Shown here: positions 50,026 to 60,118 of the stretch, piece after piece | Numbering within the stretch: the first letter of the stretch is position 1 | How the letters are laid out: each line of letters begins with the position of its first letter | Assembly (NCBI GenBank): GCA_937927975.1 | Contig: CALEZT010000010.1 | Location: forward strand, 62,001-126,000 | Reading direction: 5' to 3' | DNA from: an uncultured Phycisphaerales bacterium | GTDB lineage: Bacteria > Planctomycetota > Phycisphaerae > Sedimentisphaerales > Anaerobacaceae | DNA: 64,000 bases | Made by a program: the position numbers and the translations under genes | Notes under the pieces: generated by a model | Database searches by the model: none | Seen by the model: the letters and a program-made list of their open reading frames with translations, nothing else | Told to the model about the DNA's origin: nothing

Positions 50026-52896
50026 ATGAAGCTGTGTCGTCTCCTTATTGTCCTGTGTTTATTGCGATCGGTGGCTGCGGCCGAGGGCGCCAGCCCGCCG
50101 ATAAACCTCCGATGCGAATACCTCGCCAATCCGGTAGGGATCGGAACCACCAGCCCGCGATTGAGCTGGCAGCTTGCTCCGGGACCACGTGGGCATCGAC
50201 AGAGCGCCTATCGTCTGCTCGTCGCCAGCGATGAGACATTGCTTGCCAAAGACATCGGGGATCTGTGGGACACCGGCAAACAGCCCAGCAGCAGGACCTC
50301 CCAGATTGTCTACGCGGGCACGCCGTTGAAGTCGGGCCAGAGATGCCACTGGAAAGTGAAGGTCTGGGACGGAGACGGAGATTCCTCGGACTGGAGCCAG
50401 CCGGCCCGGTGGTGCGTCGGCCTGTTGGAGGCGAGGGATTGGCAGGCGGATTTCATCAGTTTCCGCGACACCTCCCCTGTCCACAGGAGCCGAGACGAAC
50501 TCTACCTGCCTCCGGCCCGCTTCTATCGAAAGGAGTTCCAAGCGCCGGCCCAAATCCGCCGGGCCACGGTCCATGCGACTGCTCTGGGGATCTACGATCT
50601 CTATCTCAACGGCCGACGGGTCTGCGATCGGTACTTCGCCCCGGGATGGAGCGACTATCGCAAACGCGCCTACTATCACTCGTACGATGTCACGGGTCTG
50701 TTGTCGCATGGCGACAACGCGATCGGAGCGATCGTGGCGGAGGGCTGGTACTGTGGCTACGTCGGCTATGGCGTCCTCGTCGGCTACGGCCCCTTCCGCT
50801 CGGGGCGCTGTTTCTACGGAAAGACCCCGGCCTTCATGGCCCAACTGGAGATCGAGTACGAAGACGGGACGCGACAGACCGTCGTCACCGACTCCGCCTG
50901 GACGGTCACCGACGACGGCCCGATCCGCGAGGCCGACATCCAGGGAGGGGAAACCTATGACGCTCGCAAGGAAATGCCGGGTTGGTCCAAGGCGGGATTC
51001 GACGACAGCCGCTGGCAGCGCGCCATTCTGGCGGAGGAAAACGGCAGTACGATCGCGCCCTACCACGATCCCGGGGGTCCTCGCCTCGTGGAACTGGGCT
51101 TCGTAAAGCCCGAGATCCTCCAGGCCTACCCCGCGCCGCCGATTGTCGTCACGCAGGAACTGCCCGCCCGAACGGTCACGCAACTCAAGCCGGGGGTCTA
51201 TATCTTCGATTTCGGCGAGAACTTCGCAGGCGTGGTCCGGCTCAAGACGAAAGGACCCGCCGGCGCGAAGATCATGCTTCGTTTCGGCGAAATGCTTCAT
51301 CCCGACGGACGACTGATGACCGAGAACCTCCGCCGGGCGAGGGTCATCGACCACTATATCCTCAAGGGCGATCCCGACGGCGAGGAATGGGTCCCCCGCT
51401 TCACCTACCACGGATTTCAGTTCGTCGAGGTGACCGGCCTGGCCCACGAGCCATCACTCGACACCGTGACCGGACTGGTCTTGCACAACGACACGTCGAT
51501 GACCAGCCACTTCGAATGTTCCGATCCGATGATCAACCAGCTCTTCCGGAACATCGTCCGGACCCAGCGAGCCAACTTCATCGAAGTCCCCACCGACTGC
51601 CCCCAGCGGGATGAACGCATGGGCTGGATGGGCGACGCCCAGATCTATGCGCGTTCGGCGACAATCAACGCCGACGTCGCCTCGTTCTTCACGAAATGGA
51701 TCGATGACGTAGCCGAATCCCAGCGCTCGTTCGGCGCCTATCCGGACTATGCCCCCTATCCCATGCAGCACGGCGAGAGCGGCAAGGCCTTCGGGACCGC
51801 CTGGATGGACGCCGGCATCATCTGCCCCTGGACCATCTGGAGAGTCTACGGCGACACGCGGATCATCGAACGCCATTATGGCTCGATGACCCGATTCATG
51901 GACTTCCGCCAGGCGGTCAGTCCGCGGTTCGGCGGCATCTCCCTGGGCAATCCGTGGGGCGACTGGCTGAACGTCAACGATCCTACGCCCATAGAGTACA
52001 TCGACGCCTGTTACTTCGCGCGGACCGCCGGACTGATGGCCGAGATGGCCCAGGCCGTCGGCAACACGAGCGACGCGGCCTTCTACAGGGACCTCCACAG
52101 CAAGGTCAAGGCCGCCTTCACACGGGACTATGTCGGCGAGGACGGCTCGCTTCGAGTGCAATCGCAAACCGCTCACGTCCTGGCGCTTGCCTTCGAATTG
52201 CTCGACGAGCCGCAGCAGAAGATCGCTGCGAAGACTCTTGCCGACCACATCGCTCGAAACGGCTATTGCATGGCCACCGGTTTTCTCGGCACCAAGGACC
52301 TCCTCCCGGTCTTGTCCGCACATGGTCAGCACGACCTGGCTGTCAGACTCTTCCAGAGCCGCCGGTTCCCGTCCTGGGGCTACGCGGTCGTCAACGGCGC
52401 GACCTCCGTCTGGGAGCGATGGGACAGCTATACAAAGGAAGACGGTTTCGGCCGGCACAACGCCGCGATGAACTCCTTCAGCCACTACGCGTTCGGCGCC
52501 GTGTGCGAATGGATGTTCCGCACCCTCGCGGGCATCGACAGCGAGACAGCGGGATTCGACCCCATCATCCTGCGGCCCGCGCCGCCGTCGCCGGGGAGCA
52601 ACCCCGACCAAACGCCCATCCATTGGGTCAGAGCCCACCAGGACTCGATCCATGGACGGATCAGCAGCGCATGGCGGCTGGAGAACGGCGTCTTCACTTA
52701 TGAGGTCACGGTTCCTCCCAACGCGAACGCCTCTGTCGTTCTTCCTGCCGCCGGAATCGAAGACGTCACGGAATCCGACCGGCCCGTCAGCCAACGGGAC
52801 GACATTGAAAACCACCCTGTGGAGAGGTTTCCCGTCGTCCTGAGAATCCCCGCGGGATCCTATTCATTTCGCTGCAGGTACGCGAAAACATATTGA
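50026..52896 (+). CDS. Secreted alpha-L-rhamnosidase, GH78
   Basis: This 956-residue protein starts at ATG 50026, with TTGGGG upstream and a Sec signal peptide (MKLCRLLIVLCLLRSVAAA). The N-terminal fibronectin-like domain contains NLRCEYLANPVGIGTTSPRL. A rhamnose-binding (CBM67-like/Bac_rhamnosid_N) domain lies at about 170-340 (FYRKEFQAPAQIRRATVHAT, LYLNGRRVCDRYFAPGWSDY). A beta-sandwich follows, then the (alpha/alpha)6 catalytic barrel from about 480 with TDCPQRDERMGWMGDAQIY, where Glu530 is the predicted general acid. The barrel continues with LGNPWGDWLN and GATSVWERWDSY, the latter holding a second conserved acidic site. A C-terminal beta-sandwich ends the protein. It removes terminal alpha-L-rhamnose from polysaccharide. 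It lies 162 bases after the sulfatase gene in the same direction. Confidence 0.95.
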   Translation: MKLCRLLIVLCLLRSVAAAEGASPPINLRCEYLANPVGIGTTSPRLSWQLAPGPRGHRQSAYRLLVASDETLLAKDIGDLWDTGKQPSSRTSQIVYAGTPLKSGQRCHWKVKVWDGDGDSSDWSQPARWCVGLLEARDWQADFISFRDTSPVHRSRDELYLPPARFYRKEFQAPAQIRRATVHATALGIYDLYLNGRRVCDRYFAPGWSDYRKRAYYHSYDVTGLLSHGDNAIGAIVAEGWYCGYVGYGVLVGYGPFRSGRCFYGKTPAFMAQLEIEYEDGTRQTVVTDSAWTVTDDGPIREADIQGGETYDARKEMPGWSKAGFDDSRWQRAILAEENGSTIAPYHDPGGPRLVELGFVKPEILQAYPAPPIVVTQELPARTVTQLKPGVYIFDFGENFAGVVRLKTKGPAGAKIMLRFGEMLHPDGRLMTENLRRARVIDHYILKGDPDGEEWVPRFTYHGFQFVEVTGLAHEPSLDTVTGLVLHNDTSMTSHFECSDPMINQLFRNIVRTQRANFIEVPTDCPQRDERMGWMGDAQIYARSATINADVASFFTKWIDDVAESQRSFGAYPDYAPYPMQHGESGKAFGTAWMDAGIICPWTIWRVYGDTRIIERHYGSMTRFMDFRQAVSPRFGGISLGNPWGDWLNVNDPTPIEYIDACYFARTAGLMAEMAQAVGNTSDAAFYRDLHSKVKAAFTRDYVGEDGSLRVQSQTAHVLALAFELLDEPQQKIAAKTLADHIARNGYCMATGFLGTKDLLPVLSAHGQHDLAVRLFQSRRFPSWGYAVVNGATSVWERWDSYTKEDGFGRHNAAMNSFSHYAFGAVCEWMFRTLAGIDSETAGFDPIILRPAPPSPGSNPDQTPIHWVRAHQDSIHGRISSAWRLENGVFTYEVTVPPNANASVVLPAAGIEDVTESDRPVSQRDDIENHPVERFPVVLRIPAGSYSFRCRYAKTY

Positions 52897-52937
52897 GTGA
52901 GGGCTTCAGCTCGACAAATGCGTTGATCGGAGGGGGG

Positions 52938-52966
52938 TTCTTCTTGCCGCCGGAATATGCTATAGT
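52938..52966 (+). promoter_or_regulatory. Promoter for the three-gene HzsA-related operon
   Basis: TATAGT (52961-52966) is preceded directly by TGC, an extended -10 element. TTCTTC (52938-52943) is a weak -35 at 17-base spacing. The start codon of the first gene lies about 100 bases downstream. Confidence 0.45.
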
Positions 52967-53065
52967 AGGCACGATGTTCGGGGGTTGGGCATGGCGTCTT
53001 GCGTGCCAGGCCCGATGCCCACCGAGATCCGTGAACGGTTACGACGCAGCCTTTGGAGAATTGCC

Positions 53066-56026
53066 ATGCAAGCGTCCGCCAGGAAACACATCGGGTCAGC
53101 CCGTGCCAGCCGTCGTCCATGGATAGCGATATGGCTCCTGTCTCTGGCGGCGTTGTCCGGGACTGTCGTCGCCCAGAGCAAAGCTACATTGCGGAATATC
53201 GCCCCCGATGCCGTCGTCATCGCAAGCGGACAGTTCAGCGACCAGTACCAGGGCGCCTTCACCGCCAACGGGCAGATTCCCGACGCGGAGTCCCGTGACG
53301 ATGTGGGCAAGGCCTGGTACGTCCCGCAGGCACAGGCAATCGGCGCGACACTCACCTACACGTGGCCGGACGTGGTAACGGTCGGCGAGATCGTCTACTA
53401 CGGACGAACCGCGTGGCTGTGGAACGAGAACTTCCTTCAGGTGGAGGTGCGGACCAACGCGCGCGACGCCTGCGTCGCCAAGGCCGATCTGCGTCGAGGA
53501 CATGGTCCCCAGCGGATCAGATTGGAAACGCCCGTTCAGACGCGGGTCCTGACGCTCCGGTTCGTGCTCGCCGATGTCGGGCCCAACCCCGGCGCCTCGG
53601 AGATTCGGATCTATTCCGCATCGCCTGAACAGAAGGCATTGGGGACCTTTCGCCCGCCTCCCGGCGCGCCGGTTGAAATCCCGCAATCGCAAAGGCTGGC
53701 CGAATGGTTCACCTCGGGCGAGTGCGGCTTCGACAGCCTGCTGGTGATTCAGCGGCAGGTCATGAATCCCTCGCACGTATATACCTACCACAACGAGGAT
53801 TTTCGTGCCGGCGGCGGGTTGTATCGCTTCCATCGCGATGGGAGCCTGGAGAAGCTGGTGGATTCCCCCGAGGGACAACTGCTCGATCTGGAGATTTCCT
53901 ATGACGGGCGGGAGGTCCTGTTCAGTTGGCGAAAGAGCCAGACCGACACCTATCAGATTCATCGCATGAACGTCGATGGGACGGGACTGGTGCAGTTGAC
54001 TCACGGCGACCACTACAACTTCAATCCCTGCTGGCTCCCGGACGGCGGCATCGCGTTCCTTTCGACCCGGGCCAGCGCATACGCGTACTGCTGGAATTCG
54101 CCGGTCGGCGTGTTGTACCGGATGGATCGCGAGGGCTTACGCGTCGTGCGTCTGAGCGCGAACTACCTGAATGACTTCACCCCTGCGGTGTTGCACGACG
54201 GTCGGATCATCTACAGCCGGTGGGAATACGTGGATCGTCCGGCCATCCCGATTCAGAGCCTGTGGACGATCCGCCCGGACGGGACGGGGCTTCAGGTCCA
54301 TTATGGCAATCGCGTGCTGAGCCCCGCGACGTTCATGGAGGCGCGCCCCATCCCAGGCGCCCAGGCAGTCCTGTGCCTTCTGACGGCCCACAATGGTCCC
54401 GCTCGCGGCGGGGTGGGCATCATCGACCGTCGCCACGGCGTCAACGCACAGGAAGCCATCACGAACCTCACGCCGGAGGTCAATATCGGGTCCGTGAATC
54501 GCGGAGACGGCAATCGCGTCCAGGGACGCTATGAGAATCCGTTTCCGCTCGATGAGAAACTCTTCCTGGTCTCGCACGACGGCTCCATCTTGCTGCGCGA
54601 CTACGAGGGAACGGAGCAGGCGATCCTCCTGAGGCCTCGCGATGGTCTGGGTTTCTACAATCCGCAGCCGATCCGCTCGATGCCGGTTCCGCCGGTGTTA
54701 ACTTCGCCACGCGATGTTCCGCAGGACTCGCAAACAGAGCCGCCGATGGCCGCGGTTTATCTTCAGGACGTGTACCAGGGCCTTGAACCGCACATTGCCC
54801 GCGGTCAGATCGCCGCGATCCGCGTGGTCGAGGAGATCGCCAAGCCGATCGCCATCAACCCCAATCTGCGTGCCTTCGGATTCCAGTTCCCGGTCGTCTC
54901 CAGCGGAGCGACCTATGCCCCCAAGAGAATCTGGGGTCAGGCGGCGGTCCGTTCGGACGGCTCCGCCAGCTTCGAGGTGCCTGCGGGACGTCCGATCTAC
55001 TTCATGGCTCTGGATGAGCATGGGCGCGCCTTGCAGCGGATGCGCAGCTTCACGCACCTGATGCCGGGCGAGTCGCAAAGCTGCGTCGGCTGTCACGAGA
55101 ACCGATTGTCCACCCCCCTGCGAGGCCCCACGCCTGCGGCCTTGCGAGAGTCCCCTCAGCCGCTGGACCGGCCGGAATGGGGTCGCGTCGGCTTCAGCTA
55201 TCCACGGATCGTTCAACCGGTGCTCGACCGTAACTGCGCTGCCTGCCACAACGCCCACAATCCCAGCGGAGGGGTCGATCTCTCGGAGGATCTGACGGAT
55301 TTCTTCAACGTCTCCTACGAAACGCTCGTTCGCCAGGGAACGGCCGCTGAGGATTGGACTCGAGGCGGCTGCCGTCAGGAAGACATCCGCAATCCCTACA
55401 CCTCGTGGATCTCGACGTACAACGGCTCCGAGAGCAATATCCTGGAGATCAAACCCGGCGCGTGGGGCTCGCCCGCCAGCCGTCTGGCGGACTTGGTGCT
55501 CAAAGGCCATCCCGACGCCGACGGCAACCCGCGGGTCCGTCTGACCGACGCGGAAAAACGCCGTCTCTTCGCGTGGATCGATCTGAACGTCCCGTACTAT
55601 GGCACGAGCGACTCGAATCATCGGGACCGGCCGGGCTGCCGTCGGATGTGGCCGGAGGATTTCGACCGCGTCTTCAACGACGTCGCAATGCGACGCTGCG
55701 CCTCGTGCCATGAGCCGGATGGCAAAGGCGCGCCCTCCGTCCCGCGGAAGTGGTATCTGCGAGTTCAGCGCCCCGAGAGGAACACCTTCGTGCTCGCGCC
55801 GCTGGCCAGAGCCGCTGGTGGAACCGAACGATGCGGGCGAGCGGTGTTCCAATCCGTGGATGATCCCGATCTTCGCAAGCTGTTGGCGGTATTTCGTCCC
55901 ATCCAGGAGCTTCTCTCCCAGCGACCTCGTCTGGATCTGTATGATGGCCAGACGAGTGAAGGCACGGACGTCTGTGCCGATCAGGGATGCGAAATCCTTG
56001 GCTCTCCGAAAGAGGATCAATTGTAG
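53066..56026 (+). CDS. HzsA-related trihaem protein with discoidin-like N-domain
   Basis: This 986-residue exported protein starts at ATG 53066 with TTGGAGAA upstream; the signal peptide RRPWIAIWLLSLAALSGTVV follows a polar stretch. An F5/8-type-C-like domain (about 40-210: TLTYTWPDVVTVGEIVYYGR, VEVRTNARDACVAKADL, ASEIRIYSA) may bind sugars. A TolB-like propeller comes next (ISYDGREVLFSWRKSQTDTY, YNFNPCWLPDGGIAFLSTR). The haem region has CxxCH at about residues 672 (SCVGCHENR), 723 (NCAACHNAH) and 876 (RCASCHEPD), one more than its paralogues. FAWIDLNVPYYGT between them is a family signature. The next gene starts 12 bases after its stop codon with a strong AGGAGG. Confidence 0.87.
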   Translation: MQASARKHIGSARASRRPWIAIWLLSLAALSGTVVAQSKATLRNIAPDAVVIASGQFSDQYQGAFTANGQIPDAESRDDVGKAWYVPQAQAIGATLTYTWPDVVTVGEIVYYGRTAWLWNENFLQVEVRTNARDACVAKADLRRGHGPQRIRLETPVQTRVLTLRFVLADVGPNPGASEIRIYSASPEQKALGTFRPPPGAPVEIPQSQRLAEWFTSGECGFDSLLVIQRQVMNPSHVYTYHNEDFRAGGGLYRFHRDGSLEKLVDSPEGQLLDLEISYDGREVLFSWRKSQTDTYQIHRMNVDGTGLVQLTHGDHYNFNPCWLPDGGIAFLSTRASAYAYCWNSPVGVLYRMDREGLRVVRLSANYLNDFTPAVLHDGRIIYSRWEYVDRPAIPIQSLWTIRPDGTGLQVHYGNRVLSPATFMEARPIPGAQAVLCLLTAHNGPARGGVGIIDRRHGVNAQEAITNLTPEVNIGSVNRGDGNRVQGRYENPFPLDEKLFLVSHDGSILLRDYEGTEQAILLRPRDGLGFYNPQPIRSMPVPPVLTSPRDVPQDSQTEPPMAAVYLQDVYQGLEPHIARGQIAAIRVVEEIAKPIAINPNLRAFGFQFPVVSSGATYAPKRIWGQAAVRSDGSASFEVPAGRPIYFMALDEHGRALQRMRSFTHLMPGESQSCVGCHENRLSTPLRGPTPAALRESPQPLDRPEWGRVGFSYPRIVQPVLDRNCAACHNAHNPSGGVDLSEDLTDFFNVSYETLVRQGTAAEDWTRGGCRQEDIRNPYTSWISTYNGSESNILEIKPGAWGSPASRLADLVLKGHPDADGNPRVRLTDAEKRRLFAWIDLNVPYYGTSDSNHRDRPGCRRMWPEDFDRVFNDVAMRRCASCHEPDGKGAPSVPRKWYLRVQRPERNTFVLAPLARAAGGTERCGRAVFQSVDDPDLRKLLAVFRPIQELLSQRPRLDLYDGQTSEGTDVCADQGCEILGSPKEDQL

Positions 56027-56038
56027 GAGGCTGCTCAC

Positions 56039-59000
56039 GTGGCTTTTCTTGTCGACCCGATCTGCTTGTGGAAGTCTCTTATGGTGCCTGCAATGATGTG
56101 TGACGTTCGTCGTTGGGCGGTTGTCCTCGCACTGGGGACGCTGCCGGTAAGTTCGATCCTGGCGGGGCAGCCTGTATCTGCCGACCGGGCCGTCTCAGGC
56201 GCCGCATGGCGGGAACTCGTGCAAATGGCCGGCTACGCGCAGGTGGTCCAGGAGGGGACACCAACCGATGGCGGAGGTTCGTCGGTGTCGGCGCCCTTTG
56301 TCGGGGAGGTGATCAGAGGAGGGCAGGAGGCGACGCGGATCGAGGTCTGTATCGAAGGCTGGCGGGATCTGTGGCTGATCGTCGATGACGTGGATACCTA
56401 CGACCATGACGTGGCCAACTGGGCGGAGGCGCGCCTGCTCTGTGCCGACGGTTCGGCGACCTATCTGGACGATCTGGAGCCGACATCGGTCCGCCAGGGA
56501 TGGGGCCGGTTGGAGAAACGCACCAGCGCGATCGGCCAGCCGCTGCGAATTGGAGACCGCACATTCGAGCGAGGGCTGGGCACCCACGCCGTCAGCGCGA
56601 TCCACTATCGGCTCAATAAGCCGTACCAGCGTTTCGAAGCCTGGGTCGGCGTGGATTTCTCGCGTCAGAAGGGCCAGGGCAGCGTCCGGTTCCTGGTCAG
56701 TCCGGCGGCCATTCATCATCGCGTCGCGACGAAGACGGGGCCTTCGCCGACCCCGCGGGCAGCACTGGCGACGTTTGACTTTGAAGCGTTGCGTCTGGCG
56801 GTGACCGATCTGACCGAGCGGTTCGGTCCCCGCTATCCAGACGGCCGGACGTATCTGTCGCGCCTTGAGGAACTCCATCGCGAACTCCGTCTGGCGGCCG
56901 AGACGGAATCACAGCCCCCGACCGAGGAGGCTCAACAGCGCGCGATCGAGCTGATCCGCGAATTGGAACCGCTCAGGCGTCGGGCCCTGCTCGCCAATCC
57001 GCTGCTCGACTTCGATCGCATTGTCCTGGTCCAGCGAGGACTTCCACAGTCGCACGAGGCGCGAACGGCCATGGGAGCCGGCATCGGCATGCCGACCAAT
57101 TGGCAGGCGGGCGTCGGTGTGACGCGGAGGGATCGATGGGACGACCGTCTGGCGGTGCTCTCGAATCTCCGCGAGTCGCCGCGGGTCGAGGTCCTGTTTG
57201 CACCGCCAGGGAGACGAACCCTCAGCGATCTCGTGCTGGAGTTTGACGGCCGGACTCTTCTGTTTGCGATGGAGGGAATGAAACAACCCAATTGGCGGAT
57301 CTTCGAAATCGGCGTTGACGGTTCCGGCCTTTGCCAGGTCACGCCGGACGACGACGCGGATGTCGGCCATTTCGATCCGTGCTATCTGGCCGATGGAGAC
57401 ATTCTCTTCACTTCGACCGCGGCGTTCATGGGTCTGCCCTGCGTCTTTGGCGATGCGCCGATGGTGTGCCTGTACCGCCTGGATCGACGGACCGGCACCG
57501 TCCGCCAATTGACCTTTGAGCAGGACAGCAACTGGTGCCCGACGCCGCTGGCCAATGGTCGTATTCTCTACCAGCGGTGGGAGTATTCGGACATTCCGCA
57601 TTCGAACTCCCGCATCTTGTTTCACATGAATCCGGATGGGACCGACCAGCGCGAGTACTATGGCAGCGGATCCTACTTTCCCCCGTCGCTATTCTATGCC
57701 AGGGGCGTGCCGGACCATCCGCGCAAGGTCATCGGCGTGGCCACCGGCCATCATGGGACCCATCGCAGCGGCCGTCTGCTGCTGGTGGACCCCGCGATGG
57801 GTCGTCGTGAGGCAACCGGCGTGGTCCAGGAGATCCCCGGTCGCGGCAGGAAAGTCGAACCGATTGTGCGGGACCGCCTCGTGGATGGGGTCTGGCCGCA
57901 CTTCCTGCACCCGTATCCGCTGAGCAGCCAGTACTTTCTGGTGACCGCAAAGCCGACCCCCAACTCGCTCTGGGGGATCTACCTCGTGGACGTATTCGAC
58001 AACGTGCTGCTGCTGCATGAGGTCGAGGGCCACGCGCTGCTGTGGCCGATCCCGATGCGGAATACCCCGCGTCCCCCTGTTGTGGTCAACCGCGTGGACC
58101 CGAGCCGTTCCGACGGGACAATGCTCATCGTGGACGTCTATCGCGGCGGCGGCCTCGACGGCATCCCTCGCGGCGCCGTGCGAGCCCTTCGCATCTTCGA
58201 CTATTACTTCAGCTATCGCAGCGTCGGCGGCCTGATAGGCAGCGTCGGCCTGGATGGGCCGTGGGACATCAAGCGCGTGCTGGGTACCGTACCGGTGGAG
58301 TCCGACGGCTCGGCCTACTTCACCGTGCCCGCCAACACGCCCATTTCCATCCAGGCGTTGGACGATCGCGGCCAGGTCCTCCAATTGATGCGAAGCTGGA
58401 CGGTTGCCATGCCCGGCGAAAACGTCTCCTGCATCGGTTGCCACGAATCGCAGAACGAGGCGCCGCCGGCGAAGATGCCCGCCGCCGCCCGCCGACCGCC
58501 GTCCAAGATCAGCGGCCGCTGGGCGGCCCCGGTTCGCGGGTTCAGCTTCGCGCGCGAAGTGCAGCCCGTGCTGGACCGCCATTGCGCCGGATGCCACGAC
58601 GGCAGCCTGCACGCCGGGGGCCGCGAGATCCCGTATCTCAAAGGCGATCGCCGCGTGACGGAATGGCGCTCTGACATGGCCGGCAGCACGCCCCTTCACC
58701 TTCGCGCCGAGGGCGAACCCTTCACGGAGTCTTATGTGCAACTGCACCGCTACGTCCGTCCGCCCGGCATCGAGTCCGACCTGCGAACGCTCTCGCCCAT
58801 GGACTTCCACTTCAGCGCCACCGAACTGGGCCAGATGCTCCGCAAGGGCCATCACGGCGTCCGCCTCGACCGAGAGTCCTGGGAGCGGCTCGTCGCCTGG
58901 TTTGATCTGAACACGCCCTTCCACGGCACCTGGCGCGAGATCGTCGGCGGCCAGCGGGCCGAGCAAGTGCTGCGGATGCAGGAGAGTGCCCATGCCTTGC

Positions 59001-60118
59001 GGGCCCGATATGTGCCGCAGGGACCGACCTATGACTACGAGTTTATCCCCGAGACCCCGCCCTTCGACAGAACGTTCGTTCCACCCGAAAAGCCCGCAAC
59101 CGCATCCGTTCCGGCCGGGACCGCAGCAGGCTGGCCGTTCGATGCGGACGAGGCCCACCGGCGTCAGGCGGCCGCCGCAAGTTCGCGCGACGGCTTCCGC
59201 AAGACGATCCCTCTCGGCCAAGGCCTGCCTTTCGGCCCCGTCTATCTGGGCCACGACGACAACCGCGAGGCGGTGGAGGTCGGCCCGGTCACGCTCGAGC
59301 TCGTGCTCATCCCCGGCGGTCGCTTCGTTCTGGGCTCGATCGACGGCCATCCGGACGAATCGCCCCCGACCGCGGTCGATGTGGCCCCGTTCTGGATGGC
59401 GTGCTTCGAGATCACCAACGCACAATATCGCCTGTTCGATCCGCAGCACGAGAGTCGGGACGAGTCCCGTCAGGGCTACCAGTTCGGCCGTCGCGGCTTC
59501 TTCCAGGACGCCCCCCATCAACCCGCCGTCCGCGTGTCCTGGGACGAGGCGAGGGCCTTCTGCCGATGGCTCAGCGAAAAAACCGGCCTTCAGTTCGACC
59601 TTCCTACCGAGGCGCAGTGGGAATGGGGCACCCGCGCCGGCGCCGCGACCGCCTTCCACTTCGGCGATCTGGACAGCGACTACGCCGCCTGCGCGAACCT
59701 GGCCGACCGCGCGTTGCGTGACTTCGCCCAGTGTACCGCCCAAGGCGATTACACGCAGGCCCGCGTGATCGCCAACCCGAACCGCTACGACGACTGGATC
59801 CCGCGCTGCGACCGCTTCGACGACGGCGCCATCGTGACCGTGGACGTCGGGCGATACCAGCCCAATTTCTGGGGCCTGTATGACATGCACGGCAACGCCG
59901 CTGAATGGACCCGCTCGGCTTACCGTCCCTATCCCTATCATGAGCACGACGGCCGAAACGACACGACCCGCACGGACCTCGAACGCGTCGTCCGCGGCGG
60001 TTCCTGGCGCGACCGCCCGCACCAAGCCACCGCAAGCTATCGACGCCCCTACCAACCCTACCACCGTGTCTTCAATGTCGGATTCCGCGTCGTGGCGCCG
60101 GTGAGTCTTTCCGAATGA
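56039..60118 (+). CDS. HzsA-related dihaem protein fused to an FGE/SUMF1-like domain
   Basis: This 1359-residue protein starts at GTG 56039, chosen because AGGAGG (56025-56030) lies exactly 8 bases upstream; the ATG at 56081 has a poorer site. Domains are a signal peptide (DVRRWAVVLALGTLPVSSIL), an NPCBM-like module (about 75-230: RTFERGLGTHAVSAIHYRL, FEAWVGVDFSRQ) and a helical linker. A TolB-like propeller follows (VLEFDGRTLLFAMEGM). CxxCH sites lie at about residues 797 (SCIGCHESQ) and 848 (HCAGCHDGS). A C-terminal FGE-sulfatase-like domain spans about 1081-1355 (LIPGGRFVLGSIDGHPDE, LPTEAQWEWGTRAG, GLYDMHGNAAEWTRSAY, RVVRGGSWRDRPH). The segment after RGGSW has no Cys, so it lacks the copper/active-site cysteines of true formylglycine-generating enzymes. 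It overlaps the next gene by ATGA. Confidence 0.87.
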   Translation: MAFLVDPICLWKSLMVPAMMCDVRRWAVVLALGTLPVSSILAGQPVSADRAVSGAAWRELVQMAGYAQVVQEGTPTDGGGSSVSAPFVGEVIRGGQEATRIEVCIEGWRDLWLIVDDVDTYDHDVANWAEARLLCADGSATYLDDLEPTSVRQGWGRLEKRTSAIGQPLRIGDRTFERGLGTHAVSAIHYRLNKPYQRFEAWVGVDFSRQKGQGSVRFLVSPAAIHHRVATKTGPSPTPRAALATFDFEALRLAVTDLTERFGPRYPDGRTYLSRLEELHRELRLAAETESQPPTEEAQQRAIELIRELEPLRRRALLANPLLDFDRIVLVQRGLPQSHEARTAMGAGIGMPTNWQAGVGVTRRDRWDDRLAVLSNLRESPRVEVLFAPPGRRTLSDLVLEFDGRTLLFAMEGMKQPNWRIFEIGVDGSGLCQVTPDDDADVGHFDPCYLADGDILFTSTAAFMGLPCVFGDAPMVCLYRLDRRTGTVRQLTFEQDSNWCPTPLANGRILYQRWEYSDIPHSNSRILFHMNPDGTDQREYYGSGSYFPPSLFYARGVPDHPRKVIGVATGHHGTHRSGRLLLVDPAMGRREATGVVQEIPGRGRKVEPIVRDRLVDGVWPHFLHPYPLSSQYFLVTAKPTPNSLWGIYLVDVFDNVLLLHEVEGHALLWPIPMRNTPRPPVVVNRVDPSRSDGTMLIVDVYRGGGLDGIPRGAVRALRIFDYYFSYRSVGGLIGSVGLDGPWDIKRVLGTVPVESDGSAYFTVPANTPISIQALDDRGQVLQLMRSWTVAMPGENVSCIGCHESQNEAPPAKMPAAARRPPSKISGRWAAPVRGFSFAREVQPVLDRHCAGCHDGSLHAGGREIPYLKGDRRVTEWRSDMAGSTPLHLRAEGEPFTESYVQLHRYVRPPGIESDLRTLSPMDFHFSATELGQMLRKGHHGVRLDRESWERLVAWFDLNTPFHGTWREIVGGQRAEQVLRMQESAHALRARYVPQGPTYDYEFIPETPPFDRTFVPPEKPATASVPAGTAAGWPFDADEAHRRQAAAASSRDGFRKTIPLGQGLPFGPVYLGHDDNREAVEVGPVTLELVLIPGGRFVLGSIDGHPDESPPTAVDVAPFWMACFEITNAQYRLFDPQHESRDESRQGYQFGRRGFFQDAPHQPAVRVSWDEARAFCRWLSEKTGLQFDLPTEAQWEWGTRAGAATAFHFGDLDSDYAACANLADRALRDFAQCTAQGDYTQARVIANPNRYDDWIPRCDRFDDGAIVTVDVGRYQPNFWGLYDMHGNAAEWTRSAYRPYPYHEHDGRNDTTRTDLERVVRGGSWRDRPHQATASYRRPYQPYHRVFNVGFRVVAPVSLSE

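Noticed and set aside
59281..60104. A true formylglycine-generating enzyme able to mature the neighbouring sulfatase
   Set aside because: The region after RGGSW carries no cysteines, so the catalytic pair of FGEs is missing.
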